Source: Paragonimus westermani (Eukaryota > Platyhelminthes > Trematoda > Plagiorchiida > Troglotrematidae). From it: a stretch of DNA of 64,000 nt. Both the position numbers and the translations under genes were made by a program. Below, in pieces: positions 12,501 through 23,535 of this stretch. A model generated the notes under the pieces. It was not told the DNA's origin, made no database searches, and saw nothing but the letters and a program-made list of their open reading frames with translations. The first letter of the stretch is position 1; each line of letters starts with the position of its first letter. The stretch lies in assembly GCA_008508345.1 (NCBI GenBank), contig QNGE01000104.1:154623-218622 (forward strand). Reading direction: 5' to 3'.

Positions 12501-14114
12501 TTAAGTAGGATACAGAATGATTTATTGCAGCGCTATTAAAGCCACCGAAAACAATCGTTCTAGCGAATGTAGCACGTGCAAATTGGCAACAGAGTGAACA
12601 CGTTTCAAAACAGATTGCATATTTCAAATTGTATTACGATCACGTAACTGATAACAAACACGTCGTCCTTAACATATATTGACTGTTTTTCTGACTCACA
12701 CTAGTCACTACTTTCATATTTATTGTGTTGTAATTAGCCTTATGATCAAACACAGAAAACAAGTTTTGTTCGCTACTCTGTCGTTCTCATGACTTCAATG
12801 GGTATTTTCGAACGAATTAAATAATCTAATTTATCATCTTAAAACGGCAGGCTGTCAACTATCCCCTTTTCAGCTTCGTCTAGAGGAGGCTTTTGATTGT
12901 CTTCTCTTTACAGATGATTTCCAAAAGTGCTTTTTTCCGAAATCTCTTTCATCTCACTAGCTACCGGTGGTACAAATTTATCCTATGCATAACACTTGTG
13001 TACCATGGGTGCATATCATTGTCGTAATATAAAAACCCTATGTTGACGCTTTAAAGGTTTCTTGTTCAGTTTTTCAAGCGCAATCGTTATTATTCACACA
13101 AAACGGTTCTTGCCTGAATACGATATTGTGTTCACATAGCGTACTGCGCTACATGATGAGTCGCCTCACGAAGCCTACCGGTTGTTAGTGTTATTTTGTT
13201 TACGGTACTATCAAATTGTCAGTAGCCTGCAGACAGACGCTTGTTTTATCTGTATCGACTGCCCCTTATAGAGCGACCCTTCTCTAGCCCAATGCCGTAC
13301 GACGGAACTTTATTCATCTTCACTTTTGCGCAATTCCGTAGAATTCACTCGGATTCTTAGTTCGAGTTTTTTGTAGACGTCTTACATTCCAAACCATTAG
13401 TAGAATAAAAATTTCCAGTGGATCGCTCCCCTTTTTTATGTCGACACCTCTTTTGAACACTTACCGTACAGTGATGCTCGAGTATCGTTGTACGTTCAAC
13501 ATTTCTGTTTTAATCCTATACTGCTTGACTTCCGATATGTGTCAGATATGCGAGGGGATATCATGTTTAATTGAACCACCAATATTTTTCTTCTCACTGA
13601 GACTCCAATGTCCCAGAAATCTCTGCCCACATAATCCGCACAGCTGTGGATTAGACCTTTTTCCGTTCAATCCAGAGCAGGTTCTTCATTGTAACAACAA
13701 ATCCCGTTTTTTCATCAATTTTCAATGTGGGTTTCTCTGACAGTTTCGTTTTCATTAGTTACGCAGATTGCGTTCGACAATATGTACATTTCATCATATA
13801 TAGGTGGCATCAAAGTGACTATAGTTAATCTTGTCACAGTGTGTCTATTGAATCCTTGGTGGCTCTGACTGGCCAAATTCCCGCTTCTGTTTGTTATTTA
13901 TATGGTTCTAACTATGAGTAATGGTTTCATACCTAGGATGCCTATATTTCATTCTGAGTCAAAATGGTATCACAAATCCGCTTACACGCACCTTTTCGTT
14001 TTTTTGATGGTTCGTCTTCGATTTTGTTTGTTCTTGACCTGCTCACGCGTTATATCAATGAACACTAATTTTACTAAGAGTTTCATTCTTTGCTTTCGGC
14101 CATGCCTTGTAAAG
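9575..14114 (+). other. Gamma-tubulin intron 3 (4.5 kb)
   Basis: The longest intron of the gene. It is AT-rich with no recognisable gene. The 149-codon + strand ORF at 9946-10395 has no domain and no splice support. An imperfect ATT repeat lies near 12236-12262. Nothing else is evident. Confidence 0.75.
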
Positions 14115-14321
14115 GGTTTCGTTATGACACATTCCATTGCCGGTGGAACCGGATCCGGAATGGGTTCCTACCTCCTCGAACGACTGAATTCCCGATTTCC
14201 CAAAAAGCTTATTCAAACGTATTCCGTCTTTCCCAATGTGGAGGACACGAGTGACGTTGTCGTTCAACCGTACAACAGCTTACTCACTCTCAAACGGCTC
14301 ACTCTGAACGCGGATTGTGTG
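14115..14321 (+). CDS. TUBG1: Gamma-tubulin, exon 4 (tubulin signature)
   Basis: 69 complete codons between an AAAG acceptor and a GTGAGT donor. The exon reads [20 protein letters not shown] and contains the tubulin GTP-binding signature GGTGSGMG. It then carries QTYSVFP and the [20 protein letters not shown] block typical of the family. About human residues 134-202. The signature glycines that hold the nucleotide phosphates are all present, so the GTP site looks intact. Confidence 0.98.
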
Positions 14322-15647
14322 GTGAGTCCACATATGACTGCTCGTTTGACATTCCTTGTGTTGTGCATTATTGTGTTTAGTGGATTGCGGTAAGTTCAAC
14401 GACTCCTGTCGCAAACGGCTCAGGTTAAGCGATTTCGTTTTCAATTTGTTCCTCGTGCCTTGTTCGCTTTCATGTGAAGTGGAGGGGCAAGTCCCCGACC
14501 TTAACTTTGATGATCTTCATTCTCATTGGAATTATTTGAGACGAAATATCTACCCCATTTCTGATCTGGTTGACAACTTCATAGAAAAAATGGTTAAACT
14601 TCTTTCCCTAATGTCTCACTCCTATTGCTAATCATGTAGGATAGTTCGAACTCAACAGACAACATAGGTAACGTTTGATTATTTTCCGTCTCTGTACCTT
14701 GTGTGTTAATAACCCTCTAGCGAGGATCGGGCGAGTAGATGGGCTCTAGTTCGAATCTATGGTTGTTAAACTGCTGCGTACACTTGTATCTGATCCTGAT
14801 TTACGCAGATCAGCCGCTGTCTGCTTGTGTTGTCGGGTTGTATTGCTCACTTTTCGCTCGATCGGACTTCAGCAGTTTGGGTCGATGATGTTACTCAGTC
14901 GATCACTTGTGTTTTTTCTGACGTTTCCGTTTGCTGCGGTTGCACTCTGCCCTCGTGTTCGTGGTCTGTTGATTGACAGTGCGTTTTGTGGTTAGTCAGC
15001 GCTTGTACCTGATCTATTTAGCGAAGACCACTTTTGGATTTGTTGAGTTTCGTCTGATGATGATCTGGAGCGATGAATTCGTTGAGATATGTTCTGTTTG
15101 TTTGTAAAAAGCCGATCTTAAATTCGTCTTTATTGGTCTCTGCTCTGTGCAGTGAATGATCATGCTGAACTCTTTGCCAGAGCTGCGCAGTGTTCGCCTC
15201 TTTCCTTTTGTAACTGTCATTGCTTATTTATTAAAACTCCTCTTGACACTGTTTGACACGCACCCACCTTAATCTGCACCCGATTGTTTTATGAGCTCAT
15301 TTCCCATTGACTGGTGGAGCTACTTGCGCACCCATGTTTGGTTATTCCATTTTGAACGCCTTTCTGTTAGATAATTTGTGTATCTGGTTACTTCACATTC
15401 AGAGTGAGATAGCACTCTTATTGTAATTTTACGAAACAGTATCGTATACATTTCAATTCTTTCGATGGTATTTTCTGACGTTTTTGGACTTGCGAGATAG
15501 TCTCGTTGATCCGATGGTCTGAATAAGCGTTATTGCGAATGTCGAGTACGCGTTACTGAGTGAATTACCCCTTAAATCGCCAGGGGGCGGTTTAGCAACC
15601 ACATCACGCACTCCAGAACAATCCAAACCGTGTCTTCTCTGATTTAG
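14322..15647 (+). other. Gamma-tubulin intron 4
   Basis: A GTGAGT...TTTAG intron of 1.3 kb. Short ORFs only. A sequence resembling a tRNA B box lies near 14745-14762 without a recognisable tRNA around it. Confidence 0.7.
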
Positions 15648-15734
15648 GTTGTCCTGGACAACACGGCATTACACCGGATCGCGGCTGAACGCCTACACAT
15701 CGAAACCCCTTCTCTAGCACAAATCAATCAGCTG
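15648..15734 (+). CDS. TUBG1: Gamma-tubulin, exon 5
   Basis: 29 complete codons between TTTAG and GTAAGT. The exon reads [20 protein letters not shown] and ends AQINQL, matching human residues of about 203-231, where the VVLDN strand and the following helix contribute to the nucleotide site. It is too short to show up as a long ORF and was found from the conserved reading and its splice signals. Confidence 0.97.
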
Positions 15735-17897
15735 GTAAGTTTCTTGGTTAATCTTGTCTCTGGGACTTATTCAAGTTTGCTTCTAGCCTTAACGGTTGTT
15801 TTTTGCACCCTTATGCGTCTATTTAACTTAGTTAGCTAGCCGATCATTCCTGTCACATTCTGTTTTCTAGTCAAGTGTCCATATGCATTTTATTTAGTTT
15901 TTCCACTGTGTTCATTCAAACAAACATGCAGTTAAATTTCTGTGGCTATGAAAACCAACCCTCCTCCTTTTTGATCTTTAGAAACCTCTGAGTGTCGCCA
16001 ACGATTTCAACGAGAAGAAGAGCAGGATTGAATACTATTGATGTGTGATAACCACTTTTTCCGTTTTTTACACCAGTAGCAATATCGTCTGTTTAAAAAT
16101 TAGGCAAGAGAGTGACACCGGTAGGTACTTTAAGTACCCGATACCGGGATCTAAAGTTTTTTCCGGGAGGTTTCAGTCTAGTATTAATAAGCTGATACGG
16201 TTGAACGATGTTCAAATGACTCTGACTTTTGAACCCTCAACATTATATTGGATAATATTAAATGATCTGTTCTTCCGTCATTGTTCTTACTCTATCCCCC
16301 ATGTAATGAGTATTATGCGAAGAAACGATGACCCTGTGTTTCGAAAATTAAGACCACAATAAACTAAAAGGCTTGGAAACCACTAGCTTTACACATTGTG
16401 ACGTTTACTCCCACTCAGTGTATTGGGTTACATGCAAACTGGGCAGTGTCAGGTTACTCAACTTTAGATAAAAGAATATTCGAAGTCTGTGTTTCCACTC
16501 CTCGATCTTGCAGTTGATAGCTGGTATCGTTGCTACAATGCTGTTATAAGTGGGTGATTTCTTTGTATGTTTGTGTTGTTTTGAGATGATATTCAGATCC
16601 AGAAATGCTCTTGGCTGACATTCTGCCGCAACATTATTACTGTTTTGGAACTAATTAGTTCGCTACTGTCTGTTGTAGTTGTTGAGTCTGATTACTACAG
16701 TCTAGACATATTGGTTCTCGTTCAATTTCACGTTCGCGAGCGAATTATTATGATTACATCCAGAGCGCATCATCGTTGACGTCATGCGAGTTTGCGTTAT
16801 CAAATACTGCGGTGGAGCGACGTCGTTCAGAACTGACGTTAGGGTGATGTTGAATTTGCTTCCACCGTTGGTATGAGGGAGTTGGTTTCTATGAGGTGCT
16901 GCACGAATTCATCCACTGAAAGATTATATTTACTATATAAAATGTACGTATGACTACGAGTCGGCTCCGTTGAGAGTGTGTTTAAAGTTGTGCATTTGAT
17001 TGCCGTTGCATAGCAAACATGAACTTTCTGTCGTGTCTTATTGCTCGTACAAGTAACCTCAATCCCTGAACCCCCACTACTGGTTCGTACAATACTTAGA
17101 AGCAGACTTGCATCGTAGCTTTGTAGAAATAAACCTCTACAAACATAACCGTTACCTTCACCCGAAGAAAACTGATTATTCCCTGATCGTCTGCTCTGTG
17201 ACCTGATGCCCCGATTACAGCGGAGTCGTACTACACTGGATCGGAGGTGATTCATCAGAAACTATTAACTCAGCAGTCAGCGTCAATCGGCAAAAGACGT
17301 CGAATTCTTTTGTGAAATTACTAAGTAGCACGTTACAAAAATGACTTTTCATTGTTTACTTCAGTCGAGTATTCACATTTTACTCCATCCACCGCATTTG
17401 CAAAATTTTTTATCAATAGTTTGTCAATTCCCTGTCCTCCAAACTTGTTTCCTGTGGAGAAGCGCTATGGAGCGCAAAGTGACCTTCGAGAATTTTTGGC
17501 TTCCAGGAATGCTACATTTGATACAAGTAGCATAAATGCACTTGTATCATATTCGTGGGGAATTGTTGTGCTCAATCGAGTTTTTATTGTCTCCACAGTT
17601 GTACAGTCCCGTGAGGTCATCTGGTTTTGAACTTGATTTCTCAGAAGTTTCGGAACTTTCAGGATGATTTGTTGCATGTATTTCTCCTCAAGTGTCTAAG
17701 TAACTATTTTTAAATCCAGTTGGTTGTTCAATTTTTCCAAGTTGAAGTTAAACGTTCACGTTTGTATTATCGTCTTTTCTCAGTTATCAGTTGCATGGAT
17801 AATGCGGCGAGTTTTCACGATGCCAGTTTGTTATACACATCAGGTGGCTTTAGCGCAACAGCTCCGTTTTGGATGTTTTTCCTTTTTGTTTGGTCAG
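15735..17897 (+). other. Gamma-tubulin intron 5
   Basis: A 2.2-kb intron. It holds a 105-codon + strand ORF (16045-16362) and a 92-codon + strand ORF (17352-17630) with fairly protein-like composition but no family and no good splice context. A minus-strand 138-codon ORF (16839-17255) is similar. I treat all three as chance or decayed repeat. Confidence 0.7.
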
Positions 17898-18180
17898 GTT
17901 TCCAAGGTGATGTCTGCGAGTACAGCGACACTACGCTATCCGAGTTACATGAATAACGATTTGATCGGTCTTATTGCTCCGTTGACCCCGACCCCCCGGT
18001 TACACTTCCTTATGACAGGCTACACGCCGTTGACCACAGACACTGAAGTATCTACGGTACGGCGAACCACAGTGTTTGATGTGATGCGACGTTTGTTGCA
18101 GCCGAAAAATATGATGGTTTCCACGCCGGTTCAGCGAGGTGTCAACCATTGTTACGCTTCGATACTGAATATCATTCAAG
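17898..18180 (+). CDS. TUBG1: Gamma-tubulin, exon 6
   Basis: The largest exon, 283 nt, between GTCAG and GTAACT. It begins [20 protein letters not shown], continues through [25 protein letters not shown] and [12 protein letters not shown], and ends ILNIIQ plus the first base of a Gly codon. It corresponds to about human residues 232-325 with few substitutions, one being K where human has T-I in the VSTIMS segment. The phase-1 ending fits the next exon exactly. Confidence 0.97.
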
Positions 18181-18474
18181 GTAACTAGCGCGTACGACTT
18201 CTCGTGTTCGCTGAGCTGGTGGTCTACCCTCCTTCTTTTTGTGTTGGTAGTTCAGCACTAGCGGAGACAACAATTTTTCATCTGGCAGTCGTGGTTAGTT
18301 TTCGCCAAGGTCATTCTTAAAAATTCTCCATTTGGGATGATGGTAGAGTACACCATGAACGGCTGTGACACTTTAATCTGAAAACTGCTCCATAGGTTTG
18401 TACGGAGGGTAGAAAGATCCGAGAATTGCGCCTTGTTTTTGTGTTAATCAGAGAAAGGGAACTCTGGATGGTTC

Positions 18475-18501
18475 ATATATATATATATATATATATATAT
18501 A
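18475..18501. repeat. (TA)n microsatellite
   Basis: Uninterrupted AT dinucleotides, about 13 units, inside gamma-tubulin intron 6. Confidence 0.95.
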
Positions 18502-19275
18502 AAGGAAGCAGCTGTAAAGAGAAAGTGGTATGAGAGGCAAAGCACTAGCATTCAACACGTCAATATATTGATGCGGCTTACTGATAAAACCGACAATCAC
18601 ACAAAAATACACATCTGGAATTTGGCCAAAGAGGCGGGTGCACCGGTTGCTCATCGCTTATGCGCAGGAGATTAGTGCTTATAATTTCGACCAGTCAGCC
18701 GTGACCAGAGAGATGAACTGTGTATTCCACAGTGGGCAGACCTTAGTCAAAAACTTCTCTTTACATTGTGATCCGCCTGTTTGAAACTCAGCTTTAAGAG
18801 AGTGACCTCTTTAATCACTCTCTCTTGTTCACCAGTAGAAGATCTGCTAATGAGTGTCCCGTTGTGTGAAGACATTTTTAGACCGGGACTGAGCCTCTTC
18901 TCAGATGTCTGTAGTTTGCAAAAAATTGACCTGTTGTCAGCTTTCCTGTTTCCGGTTTCATCCTGAGATCCGTGACTCCTAGAAGCTCATCTGTGTGCAA
19001 CTTCTGTAGGCCAGTTATCATTTGTAGATACGGACTAGCGCATACGTTTATTCCCATTTATTTGGCATACGATAAAGCCGTACATCACGGAGAAGGTGAA
19101 TTTGTTTGCAGATCCCATATAACGCACTTGCCCGTGCCTCCTTTGTCATAGCCGTGCAGTCTGTAGGCAGACCTTTGCAGTATGTCAAATTTTTTCTCAA
19201 TCCCCGACTACTCATCAGCAATCTAAGGTATCGCCTAGCAGGTTTAGTGAGATTGGAGAAGCGGAAGTATTCACT

Positions 19276-19605
19276 GTAGTTAACAGAACAGTCACCGTCT
19301 CCTATCGAGACGATCGAGCAACCTTATCATTACTCACAGGTGAAAGTGGTTGGGCGTTTGGATATGATTATTCGGTCGTGACTAATGTGAGTTCAGAGGT
19401 GCAGTAGTCAACACGGTTGCCTCATGAAAGTGTGACCGGAGTTCTATCCCAGGCCGTGGCAACGATACTTACTACTGACGAGCCCTAACAAGAGAGAAAC
19501 TGGAGTCTATTGCTTCTTTTCAAAAGGGACTGACTGGAAAGTCCATCTGAATATCAAAGCTACGACAGCATGTGGATGATGTTCAGCTTGCAATTTCTCG
19601 TAGTT
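19276..19605 (+). mobile_element. tRNA-like SINE, copy A
   Basis: Approximate bounds. The copy contains GGGCGTTTGGATATGATTAT, a tRNA-like middle with an A-box-like tract around 19404-19416 and a B-box-like GGAGTTCTATCCC. It then carries a tail with CTGACGAGCCCTAACAAGAG and AAAGTCCATCTGAATATCAA. The same order of blocks recurs at about 32.7, 48.3, 50.9 and 52.0 kb in this window. The tRNA-like promoter and lack of coding potential fit a SINE. The family name is unknown to me. Confidence 0.6.
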
Positions 19606-20221
19606 CTTTTTCGCCCAGATGCTTACCGTCGCATGCTGTAGCAGCTAGTCCCCGTTTTTGATCGGTTGACGTCGATCGATCACAAATCCATCTGCAACAG
19701 CTCATGTGAGCTCTGATTGACTGAACTTTCTCCAATCAGAAAACCGTTCCGGCCCATGCTCTTATCGGCAGTTTTGATGGCGGATATGAACGGCTTTGAA
19801 TTTGGCTGTGTTAATTAGTATGAGGGTGTTTGTGGATCACTCACTAAGCGGGTGTGAACTTTTTTTTGACGTGTTCGCACCCTGAGGACTCCTTATAGCT
19901 CGCCAAATTTTTGTCATCAGTATAGAGCATCATCCGTTGTTCTACGCTTATAAGTAAATCAAGGATACCTTTCAAGAGCCAGCGATAGATCTTCACTCGA
20001 AACCGGTCTGAAGTTTGGCTGTTGATCTTTCAGTTGGATCTACACCCGGTTAGACAATCTTTAAATCATAACGAATTGTGCCGTCAAGTCATAACCGTTT
20101 AGTTTTCGTGGCAAGGCATAGTGACCAACTCTGTCGAAAACTTTCAAAAATAAAACTAGGTAATCCGTATCAGTGACTTCCTTTGTCACGGGTCTCTGTG
20201 TAATGGTCGCAGTCACTTAAT

Positions 20222-20280
20222 GGGTTAACTTGAAATTCACAACAACACACCATGTGTTGTTGTGAAGTTCAAGTTCACCC
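20222..20280. repeat. Long hairpin, 28-bp arms, 3-nt loop
   Basis: Left arm 20222-20249 and right arm 20253-20280 are reverse complements at 26 of 28 positions, around a CCA loop. The inner 14 bp (TTCACAACAACACA and its complement) match perfectly. It lies in gamma-tubulin intron 6. It could be a small foldback element, a hairpin RNA precursor, or an inverted duplication. Confidence 0.85.
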
Positions 20281-21094
20281 CCCTCCTCTTTCTCATAAGG
20301 ATTCGTCCAGCAACCCCCTCATTACTTTAAGGATAATTGAAGCGAATCTATTGGTCATTGACTTGTCAGATCATCTCTGCAATCACCTTCGAAGATAGGG
20401 ATTACACATTTAGTAAAAGGCTGACCGTTATTGAATGATTCACTGGAACCGCCGAAGGTTCATTAGATTCAGTTTGTACATTTTAAAAAATTGATTAGAG
20501 ATGTCAAATTTGTATCAAGCAGCTCATGGCGCCTGACTCTCTCTGGTTTTGTTCTCACTCAATGTTTCCACTTTAAGCTTTCGAGTAACTGTTCCTATAT
20601 CGCTTACTGTGTTTTTTAATGACAATTAATTACTACGATAGGTTGAGGAACACTTGCTGGATGGTGGCAAGTTACGGTGAGAGTCCTATGACAAGGAGAT
20701 GTGTACTGGTACCTCATATTTACTTAAAGTATTTCATTCTCCTGGATGCAAAATGTTCCGTTGCAAATTAAGTGTGTTAAAGAAACAAAATGCAATTTCT
20801 GGTCTTTCTTTTGTTAAGAAGGGTTTCTACCTGCCAACAAAGATGATATTCAGTTGGGCCCACTCTTAAGCTGCAGTTGCCATGTGTTCGAGCCAAGACT
20901 ATCTCCTGCCTCTGTTTGACAAGTCTGATGGTATCTAGCCCCCTACACGTGTCCCTGAACATCACAGCAGTGACTTCTTTGTAGCGCAAATGCTGATTAC
21001 CTCGCTTCATCATTCTGTCACAATATATTGCTTCGATTGTTTTTAGATTTTTGTTTTCCACACTTTACCACTTTCATGAGTCCTTTTCGTTCAG

Positions 21095-21276
21095 GTGACG
21101 TGGACCCCTCAGAAGTCCATAAATCTTTACAACGAATCCGTGAGCGACGCCTTGCTCAGTTTATTCCATGGGGCCCAGCAAGTATTCAGGTTGCTCTTTC
21201 TCGCCGCTCTCCATATGTGCAGACGAAAAACCGCGTCAGTGGTCTGATGTTGGCCAACCATACTAGCATTTCCACA
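21095..21276 (+). CDS. TUBG1: Gamma-tubulin, exon 7
   Basis: 182 nt between TTCAG and GTGAGT. The first two bases complete the Gly codon opened by exon 6, and the reading continues [20 protein letters not shown], then [20 protein letters not shown] and ends [10 protein letters not shown]. About human residues 325-385. The RIRERRLA helix and the [12 protein letters not shown] strand are near-identical to other animal gamma-tubulins. Confidence 0.97.
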
Positions 21277-21820
21277 GTGAGTTTTCTCAGTGGTTTGTAT
21301 GTGGTTGACCCTTCCAACAGCCTAATTGTGTCGTTTACAACTTGTTCGCTGATTGTACTTACTGTTTCCCAATAGACCGATGATATTCGTGAACGTGTCG
21401 CACACTTAGTGATCTCATACAATCTTCATACAATACCATAAAGTTTTAAACGCTTTTATTCATTGACATATAAACAGAGAAACTGTGCTTCTTCACTATG
21501 CTATTGCACTTTGTCATTTGGGCTTGTCATTCTCACTGTGTGCACGTCGTGTAGTTATCGGTTTTTCTAGTGACATCCTCGTGAATTTCATGCTATCTAA
21601 TCATTTCGAGGAACATCAAATTGACTCTGTTTAGGCTTCGTTGCCAAGTGACTCCCCTCATTGCTAATGCGTCCTGTAGGTGTGGGCTTTTCACAGAATT
21701 CGCAATCAGTTACCCTTTCGGAATTTCGATTAATTCAATTCAGCAGAAATTCGTTTCGATCGTTCCATTCCGTAAAATCTCATCCCTTATTCCATTTATT
21801 TGTGTTCACACTCTCCGTAG
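21277..21820 (+). other. Gamma-tubulin intron 7
   Basis: A 544-nt GTGAGT...CGTAG intron, the shortest in the gene. No feature of note. Confidence 0.85.
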
Positions 21821-22084
21821 CTGTTCTTACGTTGTTTGGCCCAGTATGATAAACTGCGGACTCGGAGTGCTTTTCTAGAACAGTTCCGTAAAGAGGATAT
21901 TTTCCGTGACGATCCCGATCTGAAAGAGTTTGCGGACAGTCGGCAAGTGGTTCACAATTTGATCGAGGAGCACAGTGCGGCTACCCGAACTGACTACATC
22001 CACTGGGGCGCTCAACGAGCTGTGGCGGTCGCAGCAACTCAGGCTGCAGCAGCAGCCGCTTCTATGGGCACCGCAACCGTCTGA
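21821..22084 (+). CDS. TUBG1: Gamma-tubulin, last exon with Ala-rich tail
   Basis: 264 nt, phase 0, ending in TGA. It reads [20 protein letters not shown], then [20 protein letters not shown], and reaches DYIHWGAQ, where the human protein ends WGTQEQ. Here translation continues about 20 residues with an alanine-rich segment (six consecutive Ala) to the end ATV. The human LFERTCRQ stretch appears as LFLRCLAQ, a local divergence at the exon start. The alanine run uses mixed GCA, GCC and GCT codons, so it is not a simple codon repeat. Known exons total 1373 nt, so with exon 1 the protein would be about 473 residues against 451 in human. Confidence 0.96.
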   Translation: MFLRCLAQYDKLRTRSAFLEQFRKEDIFRDDPDLKEFADSRQVVHNLIEEHSAATRTDYIHWGAQRAVAVAATQAAAAAASMGTATV

Positions 22085-22764
22085 GGATGTCACCTGCATC
22101 TCACAGAAATCAAAAGGAGCCTATTTTGGCTTCGGGACTCGCCACTTTTCCTTCTCTTCTCTTGATCTTCTACCTGTTTCATCTGTAATGTCATTCATAC
22201 CTCCTCATTGTATAACTCAACTCTATCGATTAAGCTCCATGCAGTTTGGTTGGACGTCTTATCTCCCCGGTTTGTTCCAACTACCAAGTCGCTGTCGAGT
22301 TGTTGTTTGTAGGAGCCGGAACAATTATTTCCATTATGTACGCTTGTTACAGCTCATTCGTTTAACCCACGGTCTGTTCACTACCTCGTGCAGATTCTTC
22401 TGATCAGTCTGAATATTTGTAACTCTAGCTCGTGTGCCACTCACATGTTGTCATGGGACTTAGTAGGTCACGCTTGGCTAGAACTCACTTTTCATTCCGG
22501 TTTTAATTTGCGTTACACCACTGTGCACGTTGTTTACACACAAGTAGTTTTTATAATGTAAAACGGCTGTCCAAAATCTATTCTTTTGAGCCTCGAACGA
22601 AAATCACTTTTCTGCGTAAGTTACAACGCTGCCTGCCCTTCTGGTCACGCCAAATCGGGTTGAAAGGATGAGAGCTGTTGAGCGCATGTTAACTGACGTC
22701 ACAGTCTTTTCGGAGTTTGACAATTATGGGTTTGTCGCGCACGGATGAGCACACTGCTGGCCAG

Positions 22765-22770
22765 AATAAA
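22765..22770 (+). terminator. Possible poly(A) signal for gamma-tubulin
   Basis: AATAAA, 681 bases after the stop codon, is the first canonical hexamer seen downstream. Such a long 3' UTR is plausible but unproven; a variant signal nearer the stop could be used instead. Confidence 0.35.
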
Positions 22771-23455
22771 TCAACCTACCAGCCAGCTGTAGGTAGACGT
22801 TCGTTTTGTGAATCTTCACTTGGTCGTCGTGGCGTGTACCTCGGCTAAAATTCCCGATGCTGCTTTGATCGAATGTCTCCAGGTAACATCATGGAGAGAG
22901 ACGCCTTGGGTTATGTGTACATTGATCTCATGCCGGCAAACATTATTCTGCTTCGCCCATTCTTTCTGATGATGTCGGCTTTTGCTCTGCGATCCACTCA
23001 ATTGAGTTTGGTTTCTGTTTGCTCATCGTAGACCCAATAGTCGTGTAACGATTCACATCTAGTTGTTGAGTGAGGCGTAGCTCGAAAACGGACCCCAAAA
23101 TTGAAAATAAGATTAGACCCAAATATTTTTCCTGTACTATTTAAAGAAATTCATCAACAATTACAATAAGCAGACCTCAGTAGTTCACAACGGTAGTCCC
23201 GTTCAGCAAGACCGGTGGATTCCGAACAGGGTCAACAAGGTGAACCGTCACACGAGTAGGCCAAGTCAAGAATGGCTATTCGCGTCCCAGACGATTAATG
23301 ACAAATTGGCTCAATAAAACAAACACGGTGGGTGGGATACGAGGATCACATGTCAAGCTTTTAAAAACGTAAGGAACTCAAATAGGGGAACGAATTTCCT
23401 CAATTCAAAGATCAGCAGATCTCATAATTCATACGAGACACAATTGCAAAAACTT

Positions 23456-23535
23456 TGGGCTCCGGCTGGTTTCGAACCAGCGACAGTAACAGCATGTCCA
23501 AACGCGGCAAGCGTTTTACCAAAAACAAACACTGG
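23456..23535 (-). repeat. tRNA-like remnant (minus strand)
   Basis: On the minus strand the sequence GCTGGTTCGAAACCAGC forms a perfect T-arm-like stem-loop containing a B box, followed by CGGAGCCC. An A-box-like GGTAAAACGC lies upstream. The 5' acceptor strand needed for a functional tRNA is absent, so this is a tRNA-derived repeat or pseudogene. Confidence 0.4.

Larger units (their letters stand above)
18181..21094 (+). other. Gamma-tubulin intron 6 (2.9 kb, repeat-bearing)
   Basis: This intron carries the (TA)n tract at 18475, a SINE copy at about 19276-19605, the long hairpin at 20222-20280, and a 94-codon minus-strand ORF at 20777-21061 just before the next exon. The ORF reads like a decayed coding fragment, but no family is recognised. 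Confidence 0.75.

Noticed and set aside
14055..14267. Minus-strand ORF over gamma-tubulin exon 4
   Set aside because: It is the antisense shadow of the real exon.
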